Source: Thermoplasmata archaeon (GTDB lineage Archaea > Thermoplasmatota > Thermoplasmata > Thermoplasmatales > GCA-001856825). From it: a DNA stretch of 20,094 nt. The translations under genes were made by a program, and so were the position numbers. Location of the stretch: positions 1 to 20,094 of the forward strand of contig JAKBNO010000105.1 in assembly GCA_021831005.1 (NCBI GenBank). Direction: 5' to 3'. Below are positions 1 to 7,229 of this stretch, in pieces (the first letter of the stretch is position 1; each line of letters begins with the position of its first letter). The notes beneath the pieces are model-generated. The model was not told where the DNA came from. It did not search any database and saw nothing but the letters and a program-made list of their open reading frames with translations.

Positions 1-862
1 AGCGCTCTTCGTTATAATCCTTGCAAAGGTGTTATTTTTCAGCCCACTTCAGATGACATCTATGTCTGGATTCTCTCTTTCCTCAGTCAGCCTGGACACA
101 TCATTCTTCGGAATGATTGCTTTCACCTACAGCTACCTTATGAGCTGGGGGCCATATGCGTCCGATTATTCCCGGTACCTGCCGAACAACACATCCCTCA
201 AGAAAGTATTCTTCAACACGTTTCTTGGATCGCTAATTTCAACTACTTTCGTTGAAATTGTGGCTCTGATCATTTCATTCATCACTCTCAGCGGTTCATC
301 AATCTCTGCCCTAAAGGATGTATCCGGCACTCTTTATCCCCTGTCACTCGTGACAATTGCCCTGGGTGGAATTGCTGCTAATGTTCTGAATCTATACTCT
401 GCGTCTCTATCCGGACTGGTTGGTGGAATCAAGATCAGCAGGACAAGGTTTGTTGGAATTGTCGCCATAGTAGGCGCAGTGTTATCAATGCTCTTTTACA
501 ATGGATTTTACAACTTCTTCGAATCGTTCCTGTTGGTGCTCGATTACTGGATCTCTCCATGGGTTGCCATACTCGTCATCGACTTCGTGATCTTGAAGAG
601 ACAGAAACTCAACTTTGAAAAGAAATACAATTGGAATGGAGTTCTTGCATACGTCATTGGACTGGCAGTTTCAATACCATTCATGAATATTTATCTGGGA
701 CATTACAACTACACATTCATATTTTCAAAATTCCTCGGAGGAATAGACATTAGTTACTTCATAGGTTTCGCGGTCGCCGGTCTTGTTTATTACTTGTTTG
801 AATCGAGGCAAAGGTCTTCCTCATCCAAGCTAAAGGTCCCTAACTCAAAATCTTCCCCTTAA
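1..862 (+). CDS. NCS1-family nucleobase/hydantoin permease, C-terminal part (cut by window edge)
   Basis: An integral membrane transporter of the nucleobase:cation symporter-1 family (cytosine, uracil, hydantoin, allantoin and thiamine permeases), which imports its substrate across the cytoplasmic membrane with a cation. The frame is open from base 2, so the 5' end lies outside the window and about 286 residues are visible. A GTG at 29 could be read as a start, but the open upstream frame (Ala-Leu-Phe-Val-Ile-Ile) looks like the end of a preceding membrane helix, so it is treated as internal. Early in the visible part, a Ser-Trp-Gly-Pro-Tyr-Ala-Ser-Asp-Tyr-Ser-Arg-Tyr stretch matches the conserved (A/S)D(Y/F)SRY signature of the family. 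At least six hydrophobic segments follow, then a short polar Ser/Lys tail. Which substrate is moved cannot be told. Pyrimidines or hydantoins would fit the beta-alanine-type catabolic genes further right, but that link is inference. Confidence 0.82.
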   Translation, partial: ALFVIILAKVLFFSPLQMTSMSGFSLSSVSLDTSFFGMIAFTYSYLMSWGPYASDYSRYLPNNTSLKKVFFNTFLGSLISTTFVEIVALIISFITLSGSSISALKDVSGTLYPLSLVTIALGGIAANVLNLYSASLSGLVGGIKISRTRFVGIVAIVGAVLSMLFYNGFYNFFESFLLVLDYWISPWVAILVIDFVILKRQKLNFEKKYNWNGVLAYVIGLAVSIPFMNIYLGHYNYTFIFSKFLGGIDISYFIGFAVAGLVYYLFESRQRSSSSKLKVPNSKSSP

Positions 863-983
863 TTCCGCAACTCGGTATGTGCCCACATTTTGTCAGATCG
901 AGATGATATCAGAAGATTCCACAACATTCTGCCAATTATATGCCGCTTCATTCTTCCCTTTCCTGGGTATGAGACGAGCTTAC

Positions 984-1016
984 TGCCAACACTATAGGCA
1001 AATTATTTTTTTGTTT
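984..1016 (+). terminator. Probable intrinsic terminator of the permease gene
   Basis: A small GC-rich stem (TGCC at 984-987 with GGCA at 997-1000, 9-base loop) is followed by a T-rich run with seven consecutive T (1003-1016), about 120 bases after the permease stop. Archaeal terminators depend mainly on the U-rich tract, so the run is the stronger part of the evidence. Confidence 0.4.
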
Positions 1017-1174
1017 TGGTTTAAAAGTTTGATAAATATACTTATTTCAAATTTTTAACTCCTCAAAAACTACCAAATCCGTAGATTACGAAAGTCAAAG
1101 AAAAATGGAAAAAATGTAATTTTTGCCGTACTGATACAGACGCACTTTAACAGTATCCCTCACTTTTAACAAAT

Positions 1175-1183
1175 CTTTAAATA
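1175..1183 (+). promoter_or_regulatory. TATA box of the pan-flpA operon
   Basis: CTTTAAATA with an A-rich flank (ACAAAT) as possible BRE. Its centre lies about 34 bases upstream of the TTG start, which predicts a leader of roughly ten bases. A GGTGA Shine-Dalgarno-like motif at 1205-1209 lies 3 bases before the TTG and supports that start. Confidence 0.55.
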
Positions 1184-1212
1184 ATGAGGATAGTTTTAGA
1201 GGCTGGTGAAGA

Positions 1213-2394
1213 TTGACGAAGACAGACGACGATGTAGACGGATATAACGACGTCGAGGAGGTTCTCCGACAATTAAGGACCGCAGAAGAAGAGAAGAGAT
1301 ATGCGGAATTGGAGAACAAGAGACTGACAGATGAGATAGAGAGGCTAAAGAAGGAGTTGAACAGGCTGAAGCTACCACCTCTCCTGATCGGTTCCATAGA
1401 GGATGTCATAGATGAAAGAAGGGTTGTCATTAGGAGCTCTACCGGCCCGAGTTTCCTCGTCTACACCTCAGAGCACATTCCAACTTCCAAGTTAACCGTA
1501 GGTACAAGGGTAGCGCTAAACAAAGCAACGCTTTCCGTCATATCAGTTATTCCAGAGGCGTATGATCCGACAGTAGTGGCTGCAGAGATTTCGGAAAAAC
1601 CAAATGTGACATTTGAGGACATAGGGGCCCTGGGACAGCAAATAAGGGAAATCAAGGAAATGGTAGAACTGCCACTCTTGAATCCCGAGATATTCAGGAA
1701 GGTCGGTATTGAACCTCCAACCGGGGTACTCCTCGTTGGAGCGCCGGGCACTGGAAAGACACTACTTGCGAAAGCGGTAGCTCATAACACCAATGCGACT
1801 TTCATCAGGGTAGTGGCATCTGAACTTGTACGGAAGTACATAGGAGAGGGTGCGAGGCTGGTAAGAGAGTTGTTCGACCTTGCAAGGAAAAAGGCTCCCT
1901 CTATAATTTTCATCGATGAGTTGGACGCGGTTGGTTCCAGAAGAATCGACTCTTCAACGTCGGGTGATAGGGAAGTGCAGAGAACTCTCATGCAGTTGCT
2001 TGCTGAAATAGATGGTTTTGAACCACTAGGGAATATCAAGCTGGTAGGTGCAACCAACAGGCCAGATACACTTGATGAGGCGTTGACAAGACCTGGTAGA
2101 TTCGATAGGATCATCGAAATTCCTCTTCCAGATAAAGCTGGCAGAGTGGATATACTGAAAATTCACACGAAGAAAATGAACCTCAAGGAAGTCAAACTGG
2201 AGAAAGTTGCGGAAATCACTAACGGTTTCTCCGGTGCGGACCTAAAGGCATCAGTCGTTGAGAGCGGCATGTTTGCAATCAGGGAAGGAAGAGACCACAT
2301 CTTGCAGTCGGACCTTATGAAAGGAGTCGAGAAAATGAATGTCCAGAGAAACAGGGCATCACAGGGTAAAGGGAACCTCGAGATGTTTGTCTGA
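1213..2394 (+). CDS. pan: Proteasome-activating nucleotidase (PAN), AAA+ unfoldase
   Basis: PAN forms a hexameric cytoplasmic ATPase ring that unfolds proteins and feeds them into the archaeal 20S proteasome. The 393 residues show the full PAN layout: a charged N-terminal coiled coil (about 12-53), the Leu-Pro-Pro-Leu hinge (54-57), an OB-fold (about 58-112, with SSTGPSFLV), and an AAA module with Walker A GAPGTGKT (176-183), pore loop Lys-Tyr-Ile-Gly (208-211), Walker B IIFIDE (231-236), sensor Asn282 and the PGRFDR arginine-finger segment (294-299). The usual Gly-Pro-Pro of Walker A is Gly-Ala-Pro. The C-terminus is Met-Phe-Val where the classical HbYX docking motif has hydrophobic-Tyr-X, so Phe replaces Tyr. 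The TTG start is chosen because the coiled coil begins right after it and a GGTGA motif precedes it. The stop overlaps the flpA start (TGATG), so the two are probably co-translated. No proteasome core subunit is in the window. Confidence 0.95.
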   Translation: MTKTDDDVDGYNDVEEVLRQLRTAEEEKRYAELENKRLTDEIERLKKELNRLKLPPLLIGSIEDVIDERRVVIRSSTGPSFLVYTSEHIPTSKLTVGTRVALNKATLSVISVIPEAYDPTVVAAEISEKPNVTFEDIGALGQQIREIKEMVELPLLNPEIFRKVGIEPPTGVLLVGAPGTGKTLLAKAVAHNTNATFIRVVASELVRKYIGEGARLVRELFDLARKKAPSIIFIDELDAVGSRRIDSSTSGDREVQRTLMQLLAEIDGFEPLGNIKLVGATNRPDTLDEALTRPGRFDRIIEIPLPDKAGRVDILKIHTKKMNLKEVKLEKVAEITNGFSGADLKASVVESGMFAIREGRDHILQSDLMKGVEKMNVQRNRASQGKGNLEMFV

Positions 2395-3026
2395 TGAGAG
2401 AACTTCAGGTTCCTAATTTCTATGAGGACAAAGGCAACCTGTTTTCCCAGTCTAAAGATGGGAAGTCGATCTACGGAGAACAAGTAACGACCAGAGGCGG
2501 AAAATTCTTCAGAATATTTTCCCCCCTCAGGAGCAAACTCTCTTCCTCTATGAGACTGGGATTGAAACCAGACTTGAGGAAAGGAGATCACATGCTCTAT
2601 CTTGGGGCTGGAGCTGGAACCACGGCTTCACACATTTCAGATTCGCTATCTGCAGGAACGATTTTTGCAGTAGAATTTGCCCCTGTTCCATTCATAAAAT
2701 TGACATCCCTGTCCACCATAAAGGACAACGTCTACCCGATACTCTCAGATGCACAGAAACCTGAGATGTACGGGATGTTCATGGACAGGGTTGATGTCAT
2801 CTATCAGGATGTCTCGCAACCTAACCAGATAGACATATTTGCCAGGAACATGAATTACTTCGATGTCAAGAGGGGCATATTAATGCTCAAGACATTTTCT
2901 TTGAGAAGCGATTTTTCGATCGACAAGGAAATAATGAGGATTAAGGAAAACTTTTCAGTTCAACAGATCAAGGATATTTCCAGATTCCACAGGGGTCACT
3001 ACGCAATCACGGTCTCCTCTAATTGA
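2394..3026 (+). CDS. flpA: Fibrillarin-like rRNA/tRNA 2'-O-methyltransferase
   Basis: The SAM-dependent catalytic subunit of archaeal box C/D sRNPs, which methylates 2'-OH groups of rRNA and tRNA guided by C/D RNAs together with Nop5 and L7Ae. The 210 residues match the family: FSPLRSKL (42-49), SAM-binding YLGAGAG (69-75), the acidic ribose contact in AVEFAP (Glu94), DVIYQDVSQPNQ (134-145) and LKTFS (165-169). The catalytic Lys-Asp-Lys-His set appears complete as Lys48, Asp139, Lys166 and His202. The ATG overlaps the pan stop by one base and no strong Shine-Dalgarno motif precedes it, which fits translational coupling. In many archaea flpA sits beside nop5; here it follows pan and nop5 is absent from the window. 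Its 3' end overlaps the convergent aldehyde dehydrogenase by 8 bases. Confidence 0.95.
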   Translation: MRELQVPNFYEDKGNLFSQSKDGKSIYGEQVTTRGGKFFRIFSPLRSKLSSSMRLGLKPDLRKGDHMLYLGAGAGTTASHISDSLSAGTIFAVEFAPVPFIKLTSLSTIKDNVYPILSDAQKPEMYGMFMDRVDVIYQDVSQPNQIDIFARNMNYFDVKRGILMLKTFSLRSDFSIDKEIMRIKENFSVQQIKDISRFHRGHYAITVSSN

Positions 3027-4335
3027 TCCAAACCGTTTTCATATTAGTGAATTCTCTGCTCCCGTACTTTGAGAGTTCCCTCCCGAGTCCACTCTTCTTT
3101 ATTCCCCCGAACGGTAGTCTCGGATCGGAGAATACTATGCTATTGACGAATACCATACCGGCCTCGATATCCCCCACCATCATTTCTGCATCACTCTTTT
3201 CCCCCCAGATAGAGGTTCCAAGTCCAAACGGAGTCTCATTTGCAATCCGTACGGCCTCGTCCTTGCTATCGAACTTCCTCAGGACAGCGACTGGTCCGAA
3301 TATTTCCTCCTGATAATTTTCATCAAGTTCAGCGATTATGGGCGGGATGATATTGCCATTCCCTTCCCCGAAGAACTTTACCTTCCCCTTTGACTGAAGA
3401 TACTTTATCTGGGCATCTACCGATCTCTTCTGATCCTCCGATGATAACGGTCCAACGTATGTTTCCTTTTTCATAGGGTCTCCTACGACAACCTTGGAGA
3501 ACTCTTCCTCAGCCAACCGTTTGAAATCGGAGTATACCTTCTCCTGGACAAGGAATCTTTTCGAGGCTATGCAACTCTGTCCGTTGTTCTGGAGCCTTCC
3601 AATTGCAGCCGCTTTCGCAGCCTTACTCAGATCGGCCGAGTCCAGAATTATGAATGGATCTGAACCTCCCAGCTCCATTACAACCCTCTTCAGTTCCTTT
3701 CCTGCCTCTGCTGCAATACTGGCACCTACCGGAGTTGAACCGGTGAAAGCCACTCCCTCTACGTGCTTGATCAGGGAGGTAGCTGTTTTTCCGTCCACAA
3801 CCAGGCTCTGGAATAAAGGCGAATCTATAATCTCTTGAAGCTTGAGGGAGACACCCGTGACAATGCTAGCGTGTTTCAGTACCACTCCATTGCCTGCTAT
3901 CATCGCAGGGAATGCAGCTCTTGCAACTTGCCACACAGGGAAGTTCCACGGTTCGATGCACATTATCGTTCCCAGGGGATCGAACCTGATATAGCTCCTT
4001 GATGCATCCGTCTTGATCTCTTCACTGGCATAGATCTCCCTTGCATTCTCTATCAGGTAGTCTAGAAGTTTGATGCTCTTCTTGACTTCAGATATACTCT
4101 GGGATATTGGTTTTCCCATTTCTTCTGTCATGATGGTTGCAAGTTCGTCAGTGTTCTTCTCGAAGTTTGGTTTTATGACTTCTCTGAAATAACCTATCCT
4201 ATCGTCAATGCTCGCTTTCCATGCCTTCTGTGCTTCTCTCGATTTCCTGATTTTGTTCAGTGCATTTTCTGGATTGTCAGACTCGAAAGTCTCCAACACC
4301 TTCCCCGAATAAGGATCTCTGGTGACTACGCTCAT
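3019..4335 (-). CDS. NAD(P)-dependent aldehyde dehydrogenase, succinate-semialdehyde dehydrogenase-like
   Basis: Oxidises an aldehyde to the carboxylic acid with NAD(P)+; by homology to the short Sad/YneI branch the likely substrate is succinate semialdehyde or a similar omega-semialdehyde. The 438-residue protein has the oxyanion Asn in EPWNFPVW (Asn131), cofactor Lys154, the Rossmann turn FTGST (197-201), general base Glu221 in ELGGSDP, nucleophile Cys255 in NNGQSCIASKR and Glu344 in EEIFGP. It is about 20-40 residues shorter than most family members, mainly at the N-terminus, and looks complete. Its ATG overlaps the stop of the upstream aminotransferase (ATGA), so the two enzymes are made from one message. 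The aminotransferase would form the semialdehyde and this enzyme would remove it, as in a gabT-gabD pair. Exact substrate and cofactor preference cannot be read from the sequence. Confidence 0.9.
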   Translation of the reverse strand: MSVVTRDPYSGKVLETFESDNPENALNKIRKSREAQKAWKASIDDRIGYFREVIKPNFEKNTDELATIMTEEMGKPISQSISEVKKSIKLLDYLIENAREIYASEEIKTDASRSYIRFDPLGTIMCIEPWNFPVWQVARAAFPAMIAGNGVVLKHASIVTGVSLKLQEIIDSPLFQSLVVDGKTATSLIKHVEGVAFTGSTPVGASIAAEAGKELKRVVMELGGSDPFIILDSADLSKAAKAAAIGRLQNNGQSCIASKRFLVQEKVYSDFKRLAEEEFSKVVVGDPMKKETYVGPLSSEDQKRSVDAQIKYLQSKGKVKFFGEGNGNIIPPIIAELDENYQEEIFGPVAVLRKFDSKDEAVRIANETPFGLGTSIWGEKSDAEMMVGDIEAGMVFVNSIVFSDPRLPFGGIKKSGLGRELSKYGSREFTNMKTVWIN

Positions 4336-5708
4336 GATTTGACTTCCGTTTCCTTTATTGCTTCTTGAAAGAGGGATATTCCCGTATCAAGGAGATCATC
4401 TTCTATCGTTAGAGGTGCCATGAATCTCATAGCATTCCCATAGTGTCCGCATGTGTGCATCAGGAGTCCTTTGTTGAACAGAGATTCCCGAATCTTCCCA
4501 GCGAGCTCAGTTCCAGGAGTCTTGTCCTGTTTGTTTGTAACAATCTCGTTCGCAACCATGAATCCTCTTCCTCTCACATCCCCTATTATACTTGAGTTGT
4601 CCTGGATTTCTTGGAATCTCTTCAGTAGATACCTACCCTTTGATCTCACTCTCTCCAGGAACTGTTCATCTTTGACAACGTCAAGTATGGCTGCCCCTGC
4701 CGCCATACCAAGTGGATTTCCCCTATACGTGCCGAGGTGGAATGCCTTAGGTATCTGATCAAAGTCCTTGCGGTACACAATCGAGGAGATCGGAATACCT
4801 CCGCCAATACTCTTGGATATGCACATAATGTCCGGTGTGACATTTTGGTATTCGGAAGCCCACAGTTTTCCAGTCCTTCCGATTCCGGATTGCACTTCGT
4901 CAATAATCAGCGGAATCGAATGTTCATCGCACGTCTCTCTAAGCATTGGTAGGAAATCGTCAGGGGGGACAATGTATCCACCCTCTCCCTGTACAGGTTC
5001 TACGATGATGCCACCAACCGGAGGAACACCAGAATAGGGGTCTCTTATCATCTCCACTATTCTTTCAACGACCTCTTTTGAGATATCTTCGGGTTTTGTC
5101 TTAGAAGAGAATCTATAGGGATACGGATAGGGTGCGTAGACATAGTTCTGCGACGAAAAGCCAGCATAATCCCTGTAGTGGTAATTGGAAGTTGCACCAA
5201 CGATTCCTCCCGCAATTCCGTGATATGATCCGGAGAATGCGATGATTGTAGGTTTCTTGGAATTGTACCTTGCAAGAGACACAGCTGCTTCACAGGCATC
5301 GGCACCGGTAACAGTCATGTGTACCTTGGAATTATTCTTCATCTTTCCCGGAAGGACCGAATTCAATGTCTTGAGGTACTTGATCCTTGCCTCGGTGGGG
5401 ACTTCAGTTATGTGGGTTATTTTCTCGACCTGTGATTTAAGAGCATTCATTACTGCAGGGTGGCCGTGACCCAGGTTAAGCACGGAAACACCTCCGAACC
5501 AGTCAATGAACACATTTCCATCCATATCGACAACAGTTGAGCCCTTTCCATAATCTATAGCAAATCTGAAGAAGCTCGTGTAGGATCTGCTTGATGTCTC
5601 TAACGTGTCCTGTATATCAAGAAACTCCTTTGACTTTGGGCCCGGTATCTTCGTTTTCAAGAGAGGCGCATTCTCAATGCTCAATCTGCTGGAAGTTTGC
5701 ACTGACAT
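4332..5708 (-). CDS. Class III PLP aminotransferase, GABA aminotransferase-like
   Basis: A fold-type I, class III PLP enzyme of the 4-aminobutyrate/ornithine aminotransferase group, moving an omega-amino group to a 2-oxo acid in the cytoplasm. In the 458 residues: TGADA (134-138, phosphate binding), SYHG (161-164, ring stacking), VEPVQGEGG (237-244), Asp270 in IIDEVQSGIGRTG (pyridine nitrogen), the Schiff-base Lys299 in SKSIGGG, and Thr327 in GTYRGNP. The N-terminal GPKSKEF (23-29) and DMDGN (61-65) motifs are typical of archaeal members. Some archaeal relatives in this group are amino acid racemases rather than transaminases, so racemase activity is a real alternative. The 4-base overlap with a semialdehyde dehydrogenase favours an omega-aminotransferase. 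A TATA box lies at 5737-5746, so the pair probably has its own promoter apart from the upstream regulator gene. Confidence 0.9.
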   Translation of the reverse strand: MSVQTSSRLSIENAPLLKTKIPGPKSKEFLDIQDTLETSSRSYTSFFRFAIDYGKGSTVVDMDGNVFIDWFGGVSVLNLGHGHPAVMNALKSQVEKITHITEVPTEARIKYLKTLNSVLPGKMKNNSKVHMTVTGADACEAAVSLARYNSKKPTIIAFSGSYHGIAGGIVGATSNYHYRDYAGFSSQNYVYAPYPYPYRFSSKTKPEDISKEVVERIVEMIRDPYSGVPPVGGIIVEPVQGEGGYIVPPDDFLPMLRETCDEHSIPLIIDEVQSGIGRTGKLWASEYQNVTPDIMCISKSIGGGIPISSIVYRKDFDQIPKAFHLGTYRGNPLGMAAGAAILDVVKDEQFLERVRSKGRYLLKRFQEIQDNSSIIGDVRGRGFMVANEIVTNKQDKTPGTELAGKIRESLFNKGLLMHTCGHYGNAMRFMAPLTIEDDLLDTGISLFQEAIKETEVKS

Positions 5709-5736
5709 ATATCATCTCATCTTTAATGCAAATCCG

Positions 5737-5746
5737 GTATATTAAA
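5737..5746 (-). promoter_or_regulatory. TATA box of the aminotransferase-dehydrogenase pair
   Basis: On the minus strand TTTAATATAC, centred about 33 bases upstream of the ATG at 5708, predicting a leader of about 8 bases. A GAGAAACTT block lies a few bases further upstream (5754-5762), and a TTTTCATCAAAT block lies at about 5773-5784; a similar block occurs near the importer operon promoter. Confidence 0.5.
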
Positions 5747-5825
5747 CGTGGATAAGTTTCTCTACTACTCGAATTTGATGAAAATCTTTCTTGAAAAACC
5801 GGAATAAAGTTACTTTATTGCGCAA

Positions 5826-6320
5826 CTAATCCTTGATAATGAGTTTGAGAGACTCTGGGAAATCCTCTTTTGCAGTATTCAGGGCCATTATAGTCTCGCT
5901 TCTCTCCACGCCAGGTGTTTTCGAGAGCTCATTTACTATGCTGCCCAGTTCGGTCTTGTTCTTTGCTCGGATCAATGCTACAAAGTCTATGCTGCCCAAA
6001 ACGAAGTACACTGCCCACACTCCTTTTATCTTCCCGATCCTCGCTCCTATAGCCTCTCCATATTCTGGGCCATATCTTGCGTTAATTAAGGAGACTGCGG
6101 TTATGCTCTTATCAAGATTTGTCTGATTGATAAGCGGTATCACTCCTTTCAGGAAATTGCTGCCCTTCATCTTCTTGAGTCTGTTATGAACGGTGGACTT
6201 AGAGACGCCAACTTTCTTAGATATCACGCTGAGGTTGGTTTCTCTCGTGTCGAAGATACTGAGGAGTATCTTCTTATCCAAGTCGTTGAGTTGATCTAAT
6301 GTAATTTTTTCACCCTTCAT
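5826..6320 (-). CDS. Lrp/AsnC-family transcriptional regulator (first of two)
   Basis: A feast/famine regulator that binds DNA as dimers or higher oligomers and usually senses an amino acid through its C-terminal RAM domain. The 164 residues start with a short lysine-rich extension, then a winged helix-turn-helix (about 12-60; recognition segment VGVSKSTVHNRLKKM, 37-51) and an alpha/beta RAM domain (about 72-150) containing GVWAVYFVLGSIDFV. It is encoded just upstream of the GABA-type aminotransferase pair and divergent from a signal peptidase, so control of the aminotransferase pair and autoregulation are likely. The RAM segment is strikingly like that of the second Lrp protein at 19059-19514 (YFVLGSIDF against YFLLGDIDF), suggesting paralogues sensing related ligands. 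The ligand is unknown. Confidence 0.9.
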   Translation of the reverse strand: MKGEKITLDQLNDLDKKILLSIFDTRETNLSVISKKVGVSKSTVHNRLKKMKGSNFLKGVIPLINQTNLDKSITAVSLINARYGPEYGEAIGARIGKIKGVWAVYFVLGSIDFVALIRAKNKTELGSIVNELSKTPGVERSETIMALNTAKEDFPESLKLIIKD

Positions 6321-6340
6321 ATCAACTCTAATATATACAA

Positions 6341-6350
6341 ATTAATAAAA
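6341..6350 (-). promoter_or_regulatory. TATA box of the first Lrp gene
   Basis: Minus-strand TTTTATTAAT centred about 26 bases before the ATG at 6320, the spacing expected for a leaderless message. A second A/T-rich block (TATATATT, about 6330-6338) lies too close to the start to be the TATA box and could be an operator. Confidence 0.45.
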
Positions 6351-6395
6351 TGTTATGGTTGTAAAATATTTCCACAGTCCGTCAACAGCAAATAA

Positions 6396-6408
6396 TTTAA
6401 TTAATATT
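6396..6408 (+). promoter_or_regulatory. TATA box of the signal peptidase gene
   Basis: TTTAATTAATATT centred about 21-24 bases upstream of the tandem GTG codons at 6423 and 6426. No Shine-Dalgarno motif is present, so a leaderless transcript is likely. The roughly 100-base divergent region (6321-6422) therefore carries both promoters. Confidence 0.5.
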
Positions 6409-6422
6409 CCTTTACCCATCCA

Positions 6423-7229
6423 GTGGTGTCAAAGTACAAGAGTGAAGCTGTCAGCCTGATAGCGATGGTTGCTGTAATGGTAATAATTTTCTCGTCCCTA
6501 TACTTCTATACCGGAAATTGGCCTCCGGCAGTGATAGTCGAATCCAGTTCAATGCAGCACGGAAACAATTTCGTTTTAGATGCAATCAATACGGGAGATA
6601 TAGTTGGGGTCAAGAAGATCAGCAACTTCACCAGCGTCGAGACCTATCTGGTAGCCCGCGAGAGGGGCTCACCGTGGAACTACGGTGAGTTTGGAGATGT
6701 CATAGTTTACAGGGATTATTTTATTCCAGAACTGGTGATACATCGGGCAATCTTCTATGTGGAAGGTTGGAATGGTTCAGTACCTATTCTTTACGGGAAT
6801 GACAACCCGTCCTGGCTCTCAATCCAAGGATCGGAAGTCTATATTACTGATGTAGGCTATGCGCACAAGAATCTACTGGTTGATCTTCGGAGCTACGTAG
6901 GACAGACCGGTTTTGTCACGATGGGAGATCACAATCTTGCTGATTCACCAATTCATAACGGTAATTACACGATAGCAGCGGACCAGAACGTCAACATTGA
7001 CAATAGTCTGGTGAACGCTTCCCAGGTAATGGGTTATGCCGTTGGACACCTTCCAATAGTGGGTGTTTTTAAGGTATGGTTAACGCGCAACCAGGCAGAC
7101 ATTAACGACATACCTATACAGAGCAGTGAAGCGATGGTAGTGATAATTGCAGCGTTAGTCTTACTAATCATTGCCCCAATACCATCGATGACTCTGATAA
7201 GGAAGAGAACGGAAGAGAGAAAAAAATAA
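6423..7229 (+). CDS. Signal peptidase I, archaeal Ser/His (Sec11-like) type
   Basis: A membrane-bound S26-family peptidase that removes signal peptides from proteins exported by Sec. The 268 residues hold an N-terminal membrane anchor (about 9-29), nucleophile Ser43 in VESSSM, the archaeal/ER-type His107 in VIHRAI where bacterial enzymes have Lys, and the GDHNLAD box (168-174) supplying the acidic residues. A second hydrophobic segment (about 236-256) and a basic tail end the protein, so the catalytic domain lies outside with both ends inside. It is longer than many archaeal signal peptidases: 62 residues separate the His from the GD box. Several N-X-S/T sequons are present in the outer domain. 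The start is one of two consecutive GTG codons. Its stop abuts the convergent dppC stop with no spacer. Confidence 0.88.
   Translation: MVSKYKSEAVSLIAMVAVMVIIFSSLYFYTGNWPPAVIVESSSMQHGNNFVLDAINTGDIVGVKKISNFTSVETYLVARERGSPWNYGEFGDVIVYRDYFIPELVIHRAIFYVEGWNGSVPILYGNDNPSWLSIQGSEVYITDVGYAHKNLLVDLRSYVGQTGFVTMGDHNLADSPIHNGNYTIAADQNVNIDNSLVNASQVMGYAVGHLPIVGVFKVWLTRNQADINDIPIQSSEAMVVIIAALVLLIIAPIPSMTLIRKRTEERKK

Larger units (their letters stand above)
863..1212. other. 350-base intergenic region, no gene recognised
   Basis: No convincing coding sequence or RNA gene was seen here. It holds a probable terminator for the permease (984-1016), an A/T-rich stretch with TATA-like runs around 1020-1056, a 19-base A/G-rich element at 1102-1120 that recurs upstream of the importer operon near 11217-11235, and the pan promoter just before 1213. 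A 51-codon open frame (903-1058) runs through the probable terminator and has no recognisable features, so it was not called. Confidence 0.6.

Noticed and set aside
903..1058. A 51-codon plus-strand open frame in the first intergenic region
   Set aside because: It runs through the probable permease terminator, has no ribosome site or promoter at the right distance, and its sequence shows no recognisable domain.
1095..1430. Minus-strand open frame of 111 codons opposite the start of pan
   Set aside because: Ser/Leu-rich composition typical of the antisense of a charged coiled coil; pan is certain on the other strand.
2163..2591. Minus-strand open frame of 142 codons across the pan-flpA junction
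   Set aside because: Antisense to two firmly identified genes and without recognisable features.
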